Shown here piece after piece: positions 24,701 to 36,700 of a stretch of 64,000 nt of DNA. Origin of the DNA: Gnetum montanum (Eukaryota > Streptophyta > Gnetopsida > Gnetales > Gnetaceae); contig MNCI01011044.1 in assembly GCA_015680685.1 (NCBI GenBank), positions 405,354 to 469,353 on the forward strand, written 5' to 3'. Below the pieces are notes generated by a model. That model did no database searches, was not told the origin of the DNA, and was given only the letters and a program-made list of their open reading frames with translations. How positions within the stretch are numbered: the first letter of the stretch is position 1; each line of letters opens with the position of its first letter. Made by a program: the position numbers and the translations under genes.

Positions 24701-25885
24701 AAGCATGAAACAAGAAAGTGTAATCATTCTTGCACAGCATCCCTACCAGATAGAATAGATGAGAAGTTGGGACAAACCTAGCCTCGCTACCCTACTGGCA
24801 TCCTACTAATTCCTTGGACATGCTGGAAGGCATTCTACTAACCCCTCAAAGATATTGCTACTCTAGTCGCTCTATAGTTGTAACTCCTGGGGTTAGCTTT
24901 GACATCTTGAGCCCCAAGGAAGCTATGGTCATGCATGACCTTGGAGGCCTCCACCCGTTGTTACCATCAGACTCTGGCTTCGTAGATTCATCTGACTAGT
25001 TCTTTGCTTAGTTGATTAGATACAATAAGTTTGACTACTGATGAAAAATTCTTGAATCGTGGCATCAACATTGGGACACTCACCTCTTGCTATGGTTCCT
25101 TCTCCATGGCCTACTCTCTCCTTCTTGCTTTGGATGGTACTTGTTTAAACAACCTCCCTGGTGATTTGGATGATCAATATTGTTCTCTATTTTTTGTTAT
25201 GTTTACAAGTCACTTGGTACAATGATGTCATTCAAAAGTGCATTCACTGAATGGGTGAGGTGTCGACATGGTTCTAAGGTGGCTACTCAAACTAGCCTAG
25301 CTACTTGGGAGGGTGACCCTACCTTCCCCTCAATCAAACACCTTATTTCACTTTCTCTTTCCTTTAACCTCATATCCCCTTTATTCCCTTCCTCTTTTTG
25401 TACAAAATGTGAGCATACATGAAAGTCTTTCACACATGTATTACTCTTAGATCCATGAACTGGTGTAACGCAACTTGCCTCATGGAGCGTAAGGTCAAAA
25501 AAAATAAAAAAAAGGGGGGTTAAGCAAAATGGATGTAACATAATTCATCTAGGCCATACGGGTGTAACACAACTCACCCAAATCACCCATACAAAGCCTT
25601 TCATATATCATTCAGGAGCATAACTTCTCAGGAAAACACTTGCGAAGAGATTCTTGATAAAATGTTAGTGAAAGTTTCCTACTCACATGCTTGAGTATTC
25701 CCTGAACCTCCTTCCCTCGCAACTGTAAAATGCATCCTATACTCTTTATCCCTCCCTCCTTTGCATTTATAGGTTTGATAGAGTGACATATGAGTAGAAG
25801 CTGATGAATATGTTGGTGCTTTCACTTCTACGATGTTTTGTATTCTTTGTTGACGTTCTTTAGGCAAGCCCTCTAAATGTCAACC
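24701..25885 (+). other. 3' non-coding region of E2
   Basis: No domain recognised. The stretch 24,800-25,220 resembles 40,900-41,340 of E3 (LTPQR, and a TL-SCY-S core in translation), so something here was shared by both copies, but similarity is as good at DNA level and no long frame survives. Around 25,450-25,600 a GGTGTAAC(A/G)CAACT word is repeated. No host gene seen. Confidence 0.45.
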
Positions 25886-25897
25886 AAGAAGGGTCAT
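25884..25897 (+). other. Polypurine tract of E2
   Basis: AAGAAGGGTCAT immediately precedes the 3' LTR start TGAAAC at 25,898, the position where plus-strand DNA synthesis is primed. E3 has AAAGAGGGGCCAT at the same place. Confidence 0.7.
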
Positions 25898-26472
25898 TGA
25901 AACATTGTGAAATTGCAAAAGCTAGTGGTTCAGGCAAGGATTTGGAAGGTATTGTGCATCTCAGCAAGTTTCATTCCTTCTAGCCAAAATCTTGTTACGG
26001 TACATTACACAGGTCAGTGTAATAGTCCCTAGGAAGACTTAGCAAAAAATTAAGAATGTGCAGCGATAGTGCTTCAAGTTTTGAAAATTTTAAAAATTTA
26101 TTATATTACGCTGAATTATGCTATGTAGTATAATATGGTACAACATAGTGTAATATAGCACAGTGTAGCATAAACATAAGATAGTTTGTAGCACTAAAGG
26201 CAAGGGATATTACGCTACATTATGCTTCGGAGCATAGTGTAGCGTAATGTGGAAAGCCCCAATTATCATACATCAAGTCAACAATATTTTGTGGGTCTAG
26301 GACACGCATTATCTAAAACACATTTTTCTCTCAATCCTAATCTTATAAATACCCCAACACACAATGGTAAAAACTGGATTGGACTGGCATGTTGGCAAAG
26401 AAGAGGCTAAGAGTTGGCAGATTGAAAAATTAGCAGGTTGGCAAGTTGAGCAATTCTAACAAAGTTGAGCAA
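25898..26472 (+). mobile_element. 3' LTR of E2, left part
   Basis: Starts TGAAACATTGTGAAATTGC and aligns with the 5' LTR up to TTCTAACA, where E3 is inserted. It contains a TATA box at 26,344. The LTR continues at 43,567. The stem ATTACAC/GTGTAAT at about 26,003-26,022 corresponds to ATTACGC/GCGTAAT in the 5' copy: both arms changed so that pairing is kept. Confidence 0.9.
26467..26472. repeat. Left target-site duplication of E3 (GAGCAA)
   Basis: GAGCAA directly precedes the TGAAAC of the E3 5' LTR and is repeated directly after the terminal CA of the E3 3' LTR at 43,561-43,566. The E2 5' LTR aligns without a gap across the join when one copy is removed. Five bases would be usual, so one base of the six may be chance identity. 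Confidence 0.85.
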
Positions 26473-27889
26473 TGAAACATCGTAGAAATTGTGAATTGTC
26501 CTTAGGCGAAGATTCAAAATTTGGGCAAAGGTTCGTGACAGAAATCCAGAAGACAGAGTAGGGCAAAAGGGCATGCAGTGTTAAGTATCCAAGTTTTTTA
26601 CAAATTTTAAACTTACTTTGTTTTCTCTCTTTACGCTACATTATGCAACATAGCGTAGTGTTGCTCCGTGTAACACTGTTTAGCGTACACCGATATCAGA
26701 AAGTAACTTACTTTGGAAATTTTGACAAAGTTTAAAGTTTAAGACTTGTCACATATTCTGCTAAGTCTTTTTTTCAGGGCTCAATTTATGCTCTGTTACG
26801 TACAGTAGCGTAACGAGCTTCAAGAAAAGCAAAGTAAGAGTCAAAGGAAGCACGGTAGATTGATTTCTTCTTTTTTGCAGACTAGTTGCTTTACGCTGAT
26901 TACACTACATAGCATGGAAAAGCTTAATTTATTGTAAAGTTGACCATTTTTACACTCCATTACGCTTTGCAGTGTAAATAAGCGTAAAACAGCTGGCATC
27001 AACTACTCCCATGCTCTATTACACTCTGCCACGCGATGCAGCGTAAACAAGTGTAATATAGCGTAAAGTCAGCTAAAGCAGTACTAGATATGCATCTGCT
27101 ATCCACACGCACAATACGTTGATGAGCGTATTGTGTGTAATCGTGAAGAAACTTTAGCGGAAGTGGTCGACAGCATACTTTGCTCCCCTTCCCAAAAACG
27201 TGATGCGACATAGCCAGTTTCAACACAAAGTTGGTCAAGTCAATGGTATTTTGAAGATTCGAGACACGTTTCATCAGGGCCATGCCTTCTCCACATGTTT
27301 TCGAACTTATAAATACTCCAGTTGGTGAAGAAACAAAGGACTGACATCTTCGAATTTTGGCAGTTATCACCTTTGAGCAGAGACAGATGACATTTTGAGA
27401 ATTGACAGTAGGAGCGATCAGTCCTTTGGTGAAAAATACAGTCCTCTCCATTAGTTATCATTGACAATTTTGAGCAGAGACTACCAAAGGCAAAGGGAAC
27501 AGATCAGAGATCAAGAGATCATATGGTGTGGTTGGCCAGATCTATTAATTAGAAACAGTTTATCGGTAGACATCTGGGCTTGACCTTCCTTGCATCCTAT
27601 CTTTGGCTTATGAGGTAGACCAAACTTCATTTTGTACTCCTTGTTGAACAGTTTTCTTGTTATTTTGTGTATGCTTCGCATAAGATAAGCGGAGTTTTCC
27701 ATTGGAAATTTGTATACAATATACTCAGTTTTCGGGTCAAAGCACAGATCTTGGAATTGCACATTTTTTTTCTTTTCTTAAATCCGATCCTCCTTGTCAT
27801 GTTGACATTGTCGTCATTGCAATTTATCTACATCATTTTCTACTCCTTTTGTGATTCATCAAATCAAATCATTTCACAAAATATCCATA
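26473..27889 (+). mobile_element. 5' LTR of E3, 3' end deleted
   Basis: Aligns with the E3 3' LTR (41,986-43,560) from TGAAACATCG up to the word AATATCTATA, then jumps straight to the gag start. The last about 170 bases of LTR, the primer site and the leader are absent. TATA box at 27,308 (TATAAATACTCC). Rich in TTACGC/GCGTAA words and their CpG-decay forms. The deletion must postdate integration because the copy could not have been replicated without a primer site. Confidence 0.88.
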
Positions 27890-27895
27890 GCCGCC

Positions 27896-30170
27896 ATGAC
27901 CACAACTGACTCGGGTGCTACATCTATGAATCCCATCGCCACCACTGGATCAGCTTTTGGTGTTATAGGAGCTCAGGGACCATCACGTCGTTCGTTAAGA
28001 TTTCAAGGCAAAGATCTCATATTCACCATTGTGACTCCTAAATAATATAATTTCATTTGCATGAAGATCCAGGCAAAGCTTGCTCTGAGCCAAGCCGAGA
28101 TCGAAGCGAAATGAAATTTTGAGCTAGTCCACAAAGGGGGTCAGGATTTCATCCCTACCACCTATAACATTATCCCTCTGACTGAGCATTACCATGAACT
28201 CTTGACCCAACTGGTTATGGCTAGGAGTCAGGCTACACGGTCCATGCTAGAACCTCAGAACGGGGAAGAAGAGGAAGATGAATTCGTAGCCTAGTCTGAA
28301 CACACGGATTCATACCATACTGTGAGCCCCCATACATACATAAATCCCCTATTTACTCTCATTGGAGAAGCTGCCCATCTTAACCCAGCCACGAAAACCC
28401 AAACCCACATTCCTATCATCCCACAAGCCACTACGTAATCATTCATCTTGCAAGCACAAATACCATCCCAAAATAACAGGGGGGGGGGGGGCCTCGTTGC
28501 CACGTGTAATTAGCATTCCGTCGGTGGTACCTTCATCCACCGCACCCTAGTTCATCCCCCAAGTGCAACCCCATGCCATGCCTACAACCCACCCAGTACA
28601 AAATCTGGTGCAAACCCTATCATTACCACTGCCTCTGAGGCAACAGATCATAACCACTATTTAGTTGCAGCAATCTGTTCAACAGCCTACAGCTGGTCAA
28701 TGGATACCATCCATCTCACATAACCAATTTGCGTTATACGGTGTGCAACCCTTAGCCGCACCTACCATGCATGTCCCACAAATAAACCCACAATATCCTT
28801 ATAATTTCCATCCTACACACCTGGTGACAGCCAATCCCTCTACTCAACTCGATGGGTGGTGGCTTCCACAGGTTGCTCTGTCCATGGGGATAGCCCCTAT
28901 AGCGCCGCCCATCAGCCAAACCATTGCACAATTCCCATTGCCTGGCACAGCTCTTCCTATCCAACCCCCGACTCCTCCTGCATAGGCTTCTTCATCACCA
29001 AGTATGGATCAAGCCTTTTTACTTATTCAGACCCTCACTGAGGAGGTTAAGAACCTCAAAGTGGCTGGCTCTAATACCATACAAATCATGAATTTCTATC
29101 AGGATGATCCCATCAGCCCAACAATTCCTATGTTGTTGTTGCCCCCAGGGATGTCGTTACCCCACTTTACTAAATATAATGGGGAAGGATACCCTAATGC
29201 ACACCTAGTTACCTTCAAGTCTAAATCCTTATTGTTACAACAATGGCCTGATACAATCATCCGTGTCTTCGCAATGTCTTTGGCAGGGAAAGCTTTGGAT
29301 TGGTATCGAGCGCTCCCTCGCTCTTCCATCTCAACCTTGGAAGAGCTTTTAACACAGTTTCTGACCTATTTTAAATACAATTTAAAACCTAAAGTCACAC
29401 TAGACCAACTTATGGGAGTGAGGCAGGACCCACTTGAATCAATCCAAAATTTTATACAACGATGCAGTGCTACTTTGAATGAAATCCGTGAGCCTATTGC
29501 GGATGCCCATCTGCTGGCTATTTTCAAAGGAGTAGTTAACGACTTCATCAAGTCTAAACTGTATTACCTTTCCCATAGCTCCTTGACTTAGGCTTTTGCC
29601 CAAACTAAGAGTATCTAGGATGCTGCAGAGGCTAGCAAAGACCTGACGTGTGTCACCTATAAAAATGCTAATAGCAAGAGTAAGGACAAAGGTAAAGAAA
29701 CAACAATGATAGTAGCTATGTTGGCTGAAGGCGGTAAGAACAAGAACAAGAAGGCACCCACGGCGTCTTCGAGACCACAACTAGTGCAAGCAGTACCAGC
29801 CAAGACACATCTGCCTCTGAAAAGCCCCCTAGCCAAAGCCAAACTTTGAGTGTAAAGATCGCTCGAAGTATACAACCATACCTATAAAACATTTGGAACT
29901 GTTAAAACAACTATTAGGGATGGCATACATTCAGAATAAGAAGGTATCCGAAGAAGCTCTGAAGCATCACAGGCATCTTTATGAACTACTGAAGAATCCT
30001 TCTTTAGCCCTACCTGACGAACCACCAGTTCCAAGGTCTTTTAGGTTGGACTATTTCTATGACTACCATCAGTTGTGTGGTCATGACACCGATTACTGCT
30101 GGGAGTTGAAAGATGACATTCAACGCATGATTGATGATGTTCCCTGAAACTAGACTATAGTAGTCCAACC
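27896..30170 (+). pseudogene. gag: gag of E3, degenerate
   Basis: The ATG at 27,896 (MTTTDSGATSMNP) starts the N-terminal domain; DFIPTTYNIIPL matches E1 and E2. A Pro/Gln-rich spacer with a 13-base G run at 28,479-28,491 precedes the capsid core 29,004-29,591, the best preserved of the three (YNGEGYPNAHLVTFKSKSLL, FKYNLKPKVTLDQLMGV). The zinc motif at about 30,050-30,130 is intact (YHQLCGHDTDYCWELKDDI), a Cys/His pattern typical of Tat gags. Of nine in-frame stops I counted before the zinc motif, six are TAG. Confidence 0.9.
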
Positions 30171-30845
30171 CACCCTGAAAACCAAGTGTTGCATGTGTAC
30201 AAAGACCCGTTAAATGCAAATAACACACCATACACAATCAACGTGGTAAGTATGGACAGTGAAGGGAAGGTACCACCTAAACAGCCCTTTGTTTTACGCA
30301 TACCTACTACTTCACCCTATGGGGGAAGCTTTTCACTGGCAGCTAGTGGTGTCTCAAGGCCACCCTTTATTATTCAGGTGCCTTCTCCAGCTTTAACTCA
30401 TCCTCGCACTAACAGTAAAGCTACGGCCATGTCTGCGCCTACTCCTAAGGCACCCTTTATTCTTAGGGTACCAAAACCATCAGCTGCTTCTTTTAAGCAA
30501 GGGCAAGCCTCTAACCAAAATCATCCATCCCCATCCAAAAAACAAAGGGAAGGAGATGCATCTACTAATGCCGCAAAAAACCACTTTACGCTAGGCTTCG
30601 CTAAGCCCAGGCCCCTAGCCTCTGTCCCTATGCTTGTACTCCATGGATAGGACAAAGGTACAAAAACACAACCACCTCCCCTCGGCAGGAAGAAGAACAA
30701 CCCTCTAATTGGCACTATTCCGCCTTGGGAGATTCGTCTCTTAGGGCGAATGGAAGAAGATAGAGGGGATAAGCCACCCAGCCGAGAACGGGACCTCCTC
30801 AATGCATTCATGTAGGTCAAGCAAGCTCTGAAATATAAGAATATA
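30171..30845 (+). pseudogene. Proline-rich gag-protease linker of E3
   Basis: Begins VYKDPLNANNTPYTINVVS, then three to four repeats of a PF(I/V)LR(I/V)P core separated by Ser/Pro-rich spacers, then the segment IRLLGRMEED. Same layout in E1 and E2. It lies between nucleocapsid and protease. Mostly one open frame (30,186-30,650). Confidence 0.7.
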
Positions 30846-31676
30846 ATGCTAAGCCTCTACGACCTACTTATGACATCCCAAAAACACCATGAGGTTATGG
30901 TTTGTATACTAACATCCATACCAGTGGATGAAAGCTTACTAGCAGACAAGGAAGCGATACATGCTGTCATGCTTCCTCCCGTCGCTGAGCAACCTAAACC
31001 AACCCCTTTGGCCTTTGACGATAAATCCATCAAGGATGATCCCAAGAAAGGTCGAGTAGTGACAAAGCCCATGTTTATCACCATCTGGGTTGGTCAATAT
31101 CGGATCCGGAGGGTGCACGTTGACGATGGCACGGCTGCGAATGTCATCCTTTATCCTATAGTGGATAAGTTGGGCCTAGTCGACCAGATTAGTCCTACAA
31201 CAAGATCATGCCTAAAGTCGTTCAACGGGGCATGGGTGAATGTCAAGGGAATGGGGCATATCGAATTTGTGGTAGGGGATCAATTCCCATTAGACACCAT
31301 GCTTCTCGTTGTCGAGGAGATGCCCGGCTTCAACCTAATTCTAGGGAGGTCCTGGCTAGCTCAACTGAGGGTAGTTTCGTGATCAATACATCAAGAGATA
31401 CATCTCCCTTATGTAGGGGAAGAAGTAGTAATACACGGTGACAAAATAACTCCTAGGACTGTCAACAACATAGAAGAGGAACAAGGTTCGGAGATTGAGA
31501 TGCCTGAAGACCAAACTCATGTCTGAACTCCTGAACAAGTCGAAACAAATGATAACAAGCTAGCTTGGGCAGACCTGCCATTTTAGGGAGATGAAGATTG
31601 TATGGAAGAGTCAAGTCACAAATCTCCCTCCCTTTACACATCACTAAATGTAAAGGCCATCAAGAAACAATTACAA
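30846..31676 (+). pseudogene. Aspartic protease and acidic tail of E3
   Basis: Best preserved protease of the nest, open from 30,846 to 31,382. PMFITIWVGQYRIRRVHV is followed by the active-site triad DDG at 31,121 and TAANVILYPIVDKLGL; the C-terminal GFNLILGRSWL is intact. After one stop the acidic tail runs to KAIKKQLQ at 31,676, directly followed by GTTAGC, which I take as the intron donor (phase 0). DDG rather than DTG or DSG also occurs in related plant Tat elements. Confidence 0.85.
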
Positions 31677-31921
31677 GTTAGCGATTGATCTAAGTGGCAT
31701 TAACACGCATCGTCACACTTTCGCTAGTTTTCAGTTTACGCTTATCAAATTTAATTAACATTTTTCTTTAATATGCAAACATGTATTTACGCTTTCTAGT
31801 CCATTACACTATTTATATTCCTTGTTTTACACCATTTACGCTCCTTGACTATTATTATTCATATTAGCACAGTAACGCAGATATCTACATTTTTATCAAT
31901 TACACTTCTAAACTTACGCAA

Positions 31922-32170
31922 ATGGCACACAACGGCCTAAAACTAGCAATCGCCCGCAACGACCTAAAACTAGCAATGGCCCGCAACGACCTAAAACTAG
32001 CAATGGCCCACAATGACCTAAAACTACTGATGGGCCGCAACAGCCTAAAACTAGGGACGACCCGCAATGTCCTTAAACTAGCAAAGGCCCGCAATGGCCT
32101 AAAACTAGCTAGTCCGCTTATATCTTACGCAAACGCTACCTGACAGCCCGTGATGGCCTTAAACTAGCAA
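31922..32170 (+). repeat. 27-bp minisatellite at the E3 protease/antisense-gene junction
   Basis: Seven tandem 27-base units with the core GCAACGACCTAAAACTAG, plus one diverged unit near 32,145. Because 27 is a multiple of three, the plus strand reads as a repeated nine-residue peptide (ARNDLKLAM), but there is no sign that it is translated. It lies between the convergent 3' ends of protease and antisense gene. Confidence 0.88.
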
Positions 32171-32358
32171 TTCCATTCTATAGCAATGCAACCTATTCAA
32201 AGCCATTAACAACTCTTCTTATGCTTTGCATAAATGAAGACATAAAACTAAAAAAATAAATAAAATTTAAAATCATACAGAAAATCTTACGATTAATCTC
32301 GTCAACATCCATATGACCATTGTTCAATTTCATCAATAAAGTCATGTGTAAATCACAA

Positions 32359-35300
32359 TTACGCATCCCCCCTTATACCGCTATCACCTGTATCCCTTAG
32401 GTCCACCTCTAAGCCTAACAAGTCGTCCTCAAGTGGGCTGTCCCTCTTAGAAAGTATTCCTTCATGAGGAACATCATCTTCAAGGGGTTCTTGTACTAAC
32501 ACTGGCTCCACGGGAGGATGTTCTGCCTCATTATGCTCTTCTTCCTATGCTTGCTCCTCATCCTGTCTGCCTTCTTCATCCACTCCTTGTACCTATATAC
32601 AGTAAATACATAAGGAAAAGTCATGATAGCATAAATCAGAAAATCTAGATTCAATACCATTCAAACTTACTCGCGATGGTCCTGCTTCTGCAACAAAGGG
32701 GAGCTGATCTAAACCGACCCATAGGTGCTGCATAATTTCATCTTTAGTTAATTCAGACCATACTCCATTCCCTAGATTAGTTCCAGCCTTCACCTTACCT
32801 TTCTCCACACTAGTCCATCGGGGCAATTTAGGGAAGAAAGTAGAGACTGTGGTCTTGTCCCCAGGAAGAGTAATTTCTCTCTCAGAGGATGCGGTTACCA
32901 TCACCTACTCCTGGAACTTCTTGAAGGCTTTGGATGTGCCAATGACATTGAGGAACACCCGCAAGGATTGAGCTTTGATGGCAGAATCTCAATAGTACTG
33001 ATGATAAGAGATACTTTCTCGCTTGTACAGATGCTTATGATCTTTTTCTTTCTGCCCCCACTCGTGCACACTTGTGCAAAAATCCTTTTAGTCTTGGTTT
33101 TTCTGGGCCAATAGCTCTATTTGCATACTCTTCTGCACCAATTCCTAACTGGTTTGCATGTTGTTCCTAACCATGGTCCAATAGCAAGCATTGTCAATAA
33201 TAGCGATATGCCAGTCCTCTTCACCCATTCCCTGCGCCTACAGAAATTCACATTGTGATTTTAAGTTTCCAACCTCTTTCGTCAGAGACACCCTTTCCTT
33301 CTCAGACCTTTGCAGTCTCTTCTAGAGGTCTTCATTGACATGTCAACTCTCCCACAAGGAGTGAGTCGAGTGTAACGTACATTTACGCATTTCCTCATAA
33401 ATTTCACGTGGCACGACCACCCCGTTTGATGAAGGCTCCACTGTGTCCAAGTCAATGGGCTTCGTAGGGTTCCATCGAAGGCGAGCTCCTGATAACAAAA
33501 ATTATCAAATGTAAATAAAACATTACAACTTTATAATAAAATAAGCGTAAAATAATAGTAACATACCAACCCCAAGATCGACGCGCTCAAGGTGCTCGAT
33601 CATATCACTGACAATGCCTTCCATGTAGGCAAACTTATCAGGAAATTCTCCCCATGCTCTGCGTAATTAAGTTAAAACCTCTAGTTATTAAAAAATTTCC
33701 TTAAAAATTCTAATACGCTCAGTACCTCTACCTGTTATAGTGGGAGGTGTGTTAATGTTTTTCGCCTCCTCTCTCTCTTCACGCACAAGGGCTTGTGCGT
33801 CGCTTATTTTAACGGCTGGGGCCTCTTCTTCCAAAACTAGGGCCCCTTCCTCACGCCGTAATACCACTGCCCCTGTTTCAAGGGTTAACTGCTCCTTAGG
33901 TCTCACTTTTCATGTCACATAACACATCTAAACAATTCAGAATACCCTGAATAAAGTTGTGTAATATGATGATTGCCATGACTTTCACTACGCCTTTACA
34001 CTTACCAGGTGGAGGTTTACTCTGCTGAACTCTGACTTGCATAGTTTGGCCCATGCCACTTGCTGGTTCCACAGTGGCCTCAATTAGGCAAGGCCTTTTA
34101 CACTAAACCGAGGTGTCTACAATCTCTACCACTAGACATTTCCCCTGTGAAGCATCGCTAGTGTAAGTGGGGGTCACCCGACCTACACTGTCAGGGCCCC
34201 GCACTCGAGGCACCGCCAAATCCCTTGTTGTTATAGACTGAGACTCCCCAATTCCATCTGGAGGATCCTGTCCATCGGTAGTGCCGAAAATATGGGAAAT
34301 CTAAGGTTTGGATAGCTGGTCTCGATCTTGCTGCACCAATACCTCATTCCTTTGGACAACCAAAAATTTGGCAAAACGCCAAAGGCAAGCTATGAAGAAG
34401 GTGAAATGCACACTGAAACGAGACTCAAGCTTTTGGCGAAGCCTGATCATTTCAGTGCATAATCCCTCAGCGAAATAGCTTACCCAGTCAAACTGGGTCC
34501 CTTCCTCCATCACCTCCGCATGATACGGGCCTGTTCTATAGTAAAGAACCTCCCCTGCGAGAGTGTTTTGGAGAAAGCTCGGTCCCAGAATAGGGGATAA
34601 ATCATCTTGGCGATCTCTAATTGGATCTTTTCACAAGAGATCCCCTTGGTCTTCTTTTTGATCCCTATCCACTCCTCCAGCTCTTCCTGACATTTGAGGC
34701 TCCTCCTCGCCTTTTCCTCTATGGGAAGATCGTCAGAGGGGACACCGAAGAGGTCAGCAAACAACTGAGCGTTGATGTTAAAGTTTACACGCATGTGATG
34801 CATGCGCATACAAAAATGCTTAGCCCTCTCACTGAAGGAGTTGACCAGGGTTAACATTTTGCTGGCAGGGACATCAAGGGTTATGGCTAGAAATAAATGC
34901 ATTAGCCTCGCTTCCCACAATGTGGTGACCAACGCGATATGGGCCACCGCCTGGGCTAGCTAGCATTGTGCCTCCTTAATGTCACCATAGCGGAAAAGGA
35001 GGGTATTCACCTGACGGCTAGAAATTGTAATTGTAATCTCTCGAGATTCCCTGACTGATAACGTAAAGCATATGTCAAATTAACAAAAATACTATTACGC
35101 AACAAAATAGAACAAAAACAATATAATATCCTGTAACTAATAGTAGCAACAAAACCTTACCAAGGCCAAATGACAAAGGAAATGGAGGAAGTTTCCTCTA
35201 CACGTCCGCAACGGTAAGGGGTGGGTCCAAAGTCCATTCTTCATGTAACCACTCGAGATCCTGACAATTCTTGAAGGAATCAGTATAACGGGTGGAATAC

Positions 35301-36351
35301 TCATGAATGTCAAAGGCCATCTACCCCATTACACCGGCACATACGTTGCTGGTGGAGGTAAACTCCTTTATTATTGTTTCAGTCTACATTAGTGTATCAT
35401 TATTACCTACTAATCCATTATCATTGATGAAAAACCTGTATCATATGACACATTATTATTCTACGCTTCACAAATCCAGACATTAGAAACATAATGACAA
35501 TACCGTCAACAAAACAACTTACCCACCCGAATAATACACTGTCCCTGGTGGGTTCTGAAAGTAAGTCGAGACATGATGAGCCACGAACAACATATTGTAC
35601 GCATGGTAGTAGCTAAACTTAGCCATTTCCCAGATTCAACATAAGCGTCTCAACCCTCTGGCGCTAAGTTCGTGGTCTTGGGGATGACCAGTATCGATAG
35701 CCCCGTCTATCAAAAAAGCCAGGATGCCCTATGTAGAACCCACTAGGACATGTTCCAAAATAGCACTAGCCACATCCCCCGACAGATGCAACCATATAAT
35801 AATGCTGTAGTTACGCAGCAAAAACTGCAGAAACTTCAGTGCACCCTTTTAGAACCATATAGCCCTCCCCTGCAACCGAGTCTAAGGGGGAGGAACATTG
35901 GGTACGATCGGGATTATACAACATAAAACCCCGACTATATCCAAGATGATTAGGATGGGTTTCAACATGATACTGTACAAAACAATAAATACATTATTTT
36001 CTAGATTCCATTTACAAATTACGCTTTAGCTATACAGCCGAAATCGCCTAAACCCTTGTAACAGTACAAGGTTTGTCCTAGACAATGGCGATAGATGCAA
36101 TATTGTTGTATAAACCCTATTTTTAACACGAGGTCCATAGCCTAAAACTCTAATTTACACAGAATGACGCAAAAAGAATAAACACAAAAAAAAGTATATC
36201 ACAGAAAGCAACATAAATAAGCCAGGGATGGCCTACCGATTCAGGGGAGTGACATCCCTCACTTCAACCAAAGCCTTCGAAGCACGCTGTAGGCTCCCTT
36301 GTACTTCGTTGATCTTTGTCAATTTGGAGTTCTTCCCTCTTACTTTCAATG
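32359..36351 (-). pseudogene. Antisense multi-exon gene of E3 (unknown family)
   Basis: Best preserved copy. Exons (minus strand): 1, 36351-about 36235 (MALKVRGKNSKLTKINEV, donor GTAGGC); 2, about 35970-35526 (acceptor GTACAG, donor GTAAG); 3, about 35440-35162 (donor GTAAGG); 4, 35050-34006 (acceptor GTCAG, donor GTAAGT); 5, 33901-33732; 6, 33658-33567 (acceptor CGCAG, donor GTATGT); 7, 33488-32671 (acceptor ATCAG, donor GTAAGT); 8, 32592-32359. About 1,050 codons. Conserved blocks: NYSIIIWLHLSGDVASAILE, FQNPPGTVYYSG, WLHEEWTLDPP, VNFNINAQLFADLFGVPSDD, PRWTSVEKGKVKAGTNLG, and an acidic C-terminal exon. Exon 7 is rich in charged residues and may be coiled coil. A handful of stops, most of them TAG. 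No family recognised. Not a shadow of a sense frame: the plus strand here has no conserved frame, and splice sites exist only on the minus strand. Confidence 0.83.
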
Positions 36352-36534
36352 CCATTGTTGCAGTCTTGAACAGCTTCACGCCTTCACAAATAATGCACTG
36401 CAAACTCTTGCTCTTTCTCCTTCTCTCTGTAACAGCTGAGAATTCAAATTCACAATAGCCAATAGCCTGTTTTCAAAAAAGGAACTACCTACATATATGC
36501 AAAATTAACTGACTTGATGCCTAAGTTTAGCGAG

Positions 36535-36700
36535 ACTTGCCAAAATGCTGGTGTCAGTATGAGCTGGAACCTGAAAATCAAGGCATTAATTGCAACAGAT
36601 GTCGCATGCATTACGGTCCAAAATGACCCTAAACTACTGCATCTTATCTCCTCGTAATCAGGTCGCATTAATTACAGGCTATTCACAAAATTTAAAATTC
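36535..36700 (-). promoter_or_regulatory. Conserved non-coding block upstream of the E3 antisense gene
   Basis: Counterpart of 20,465-20,640 in E2, with shared words GTGTCAGTATGA, AAAATGACCCTAAACT and CCTCGTAAT. A minus-strand CATATATG lies between this block and the antisense start codon (near 36,495). Possible promoter; inferred. Confidence 0.45.

Noticed and set aside
28479-28491. Run of 13 G in E3 gag as a possible G-quadruplex or slippery site
   Set aside because: A single G run alone does not make a conserved quadruplex, and neither E1 nor E2 has it; homopolymer error is as likely.
31922-32143. 73-codon plus-strand frame with nine-residue repeats (MAHNGLKLA type)
   Set aside because: It is the translation of a 27-bp minisatellite; the frame is open only because the unit is a multiple of three without a stop.
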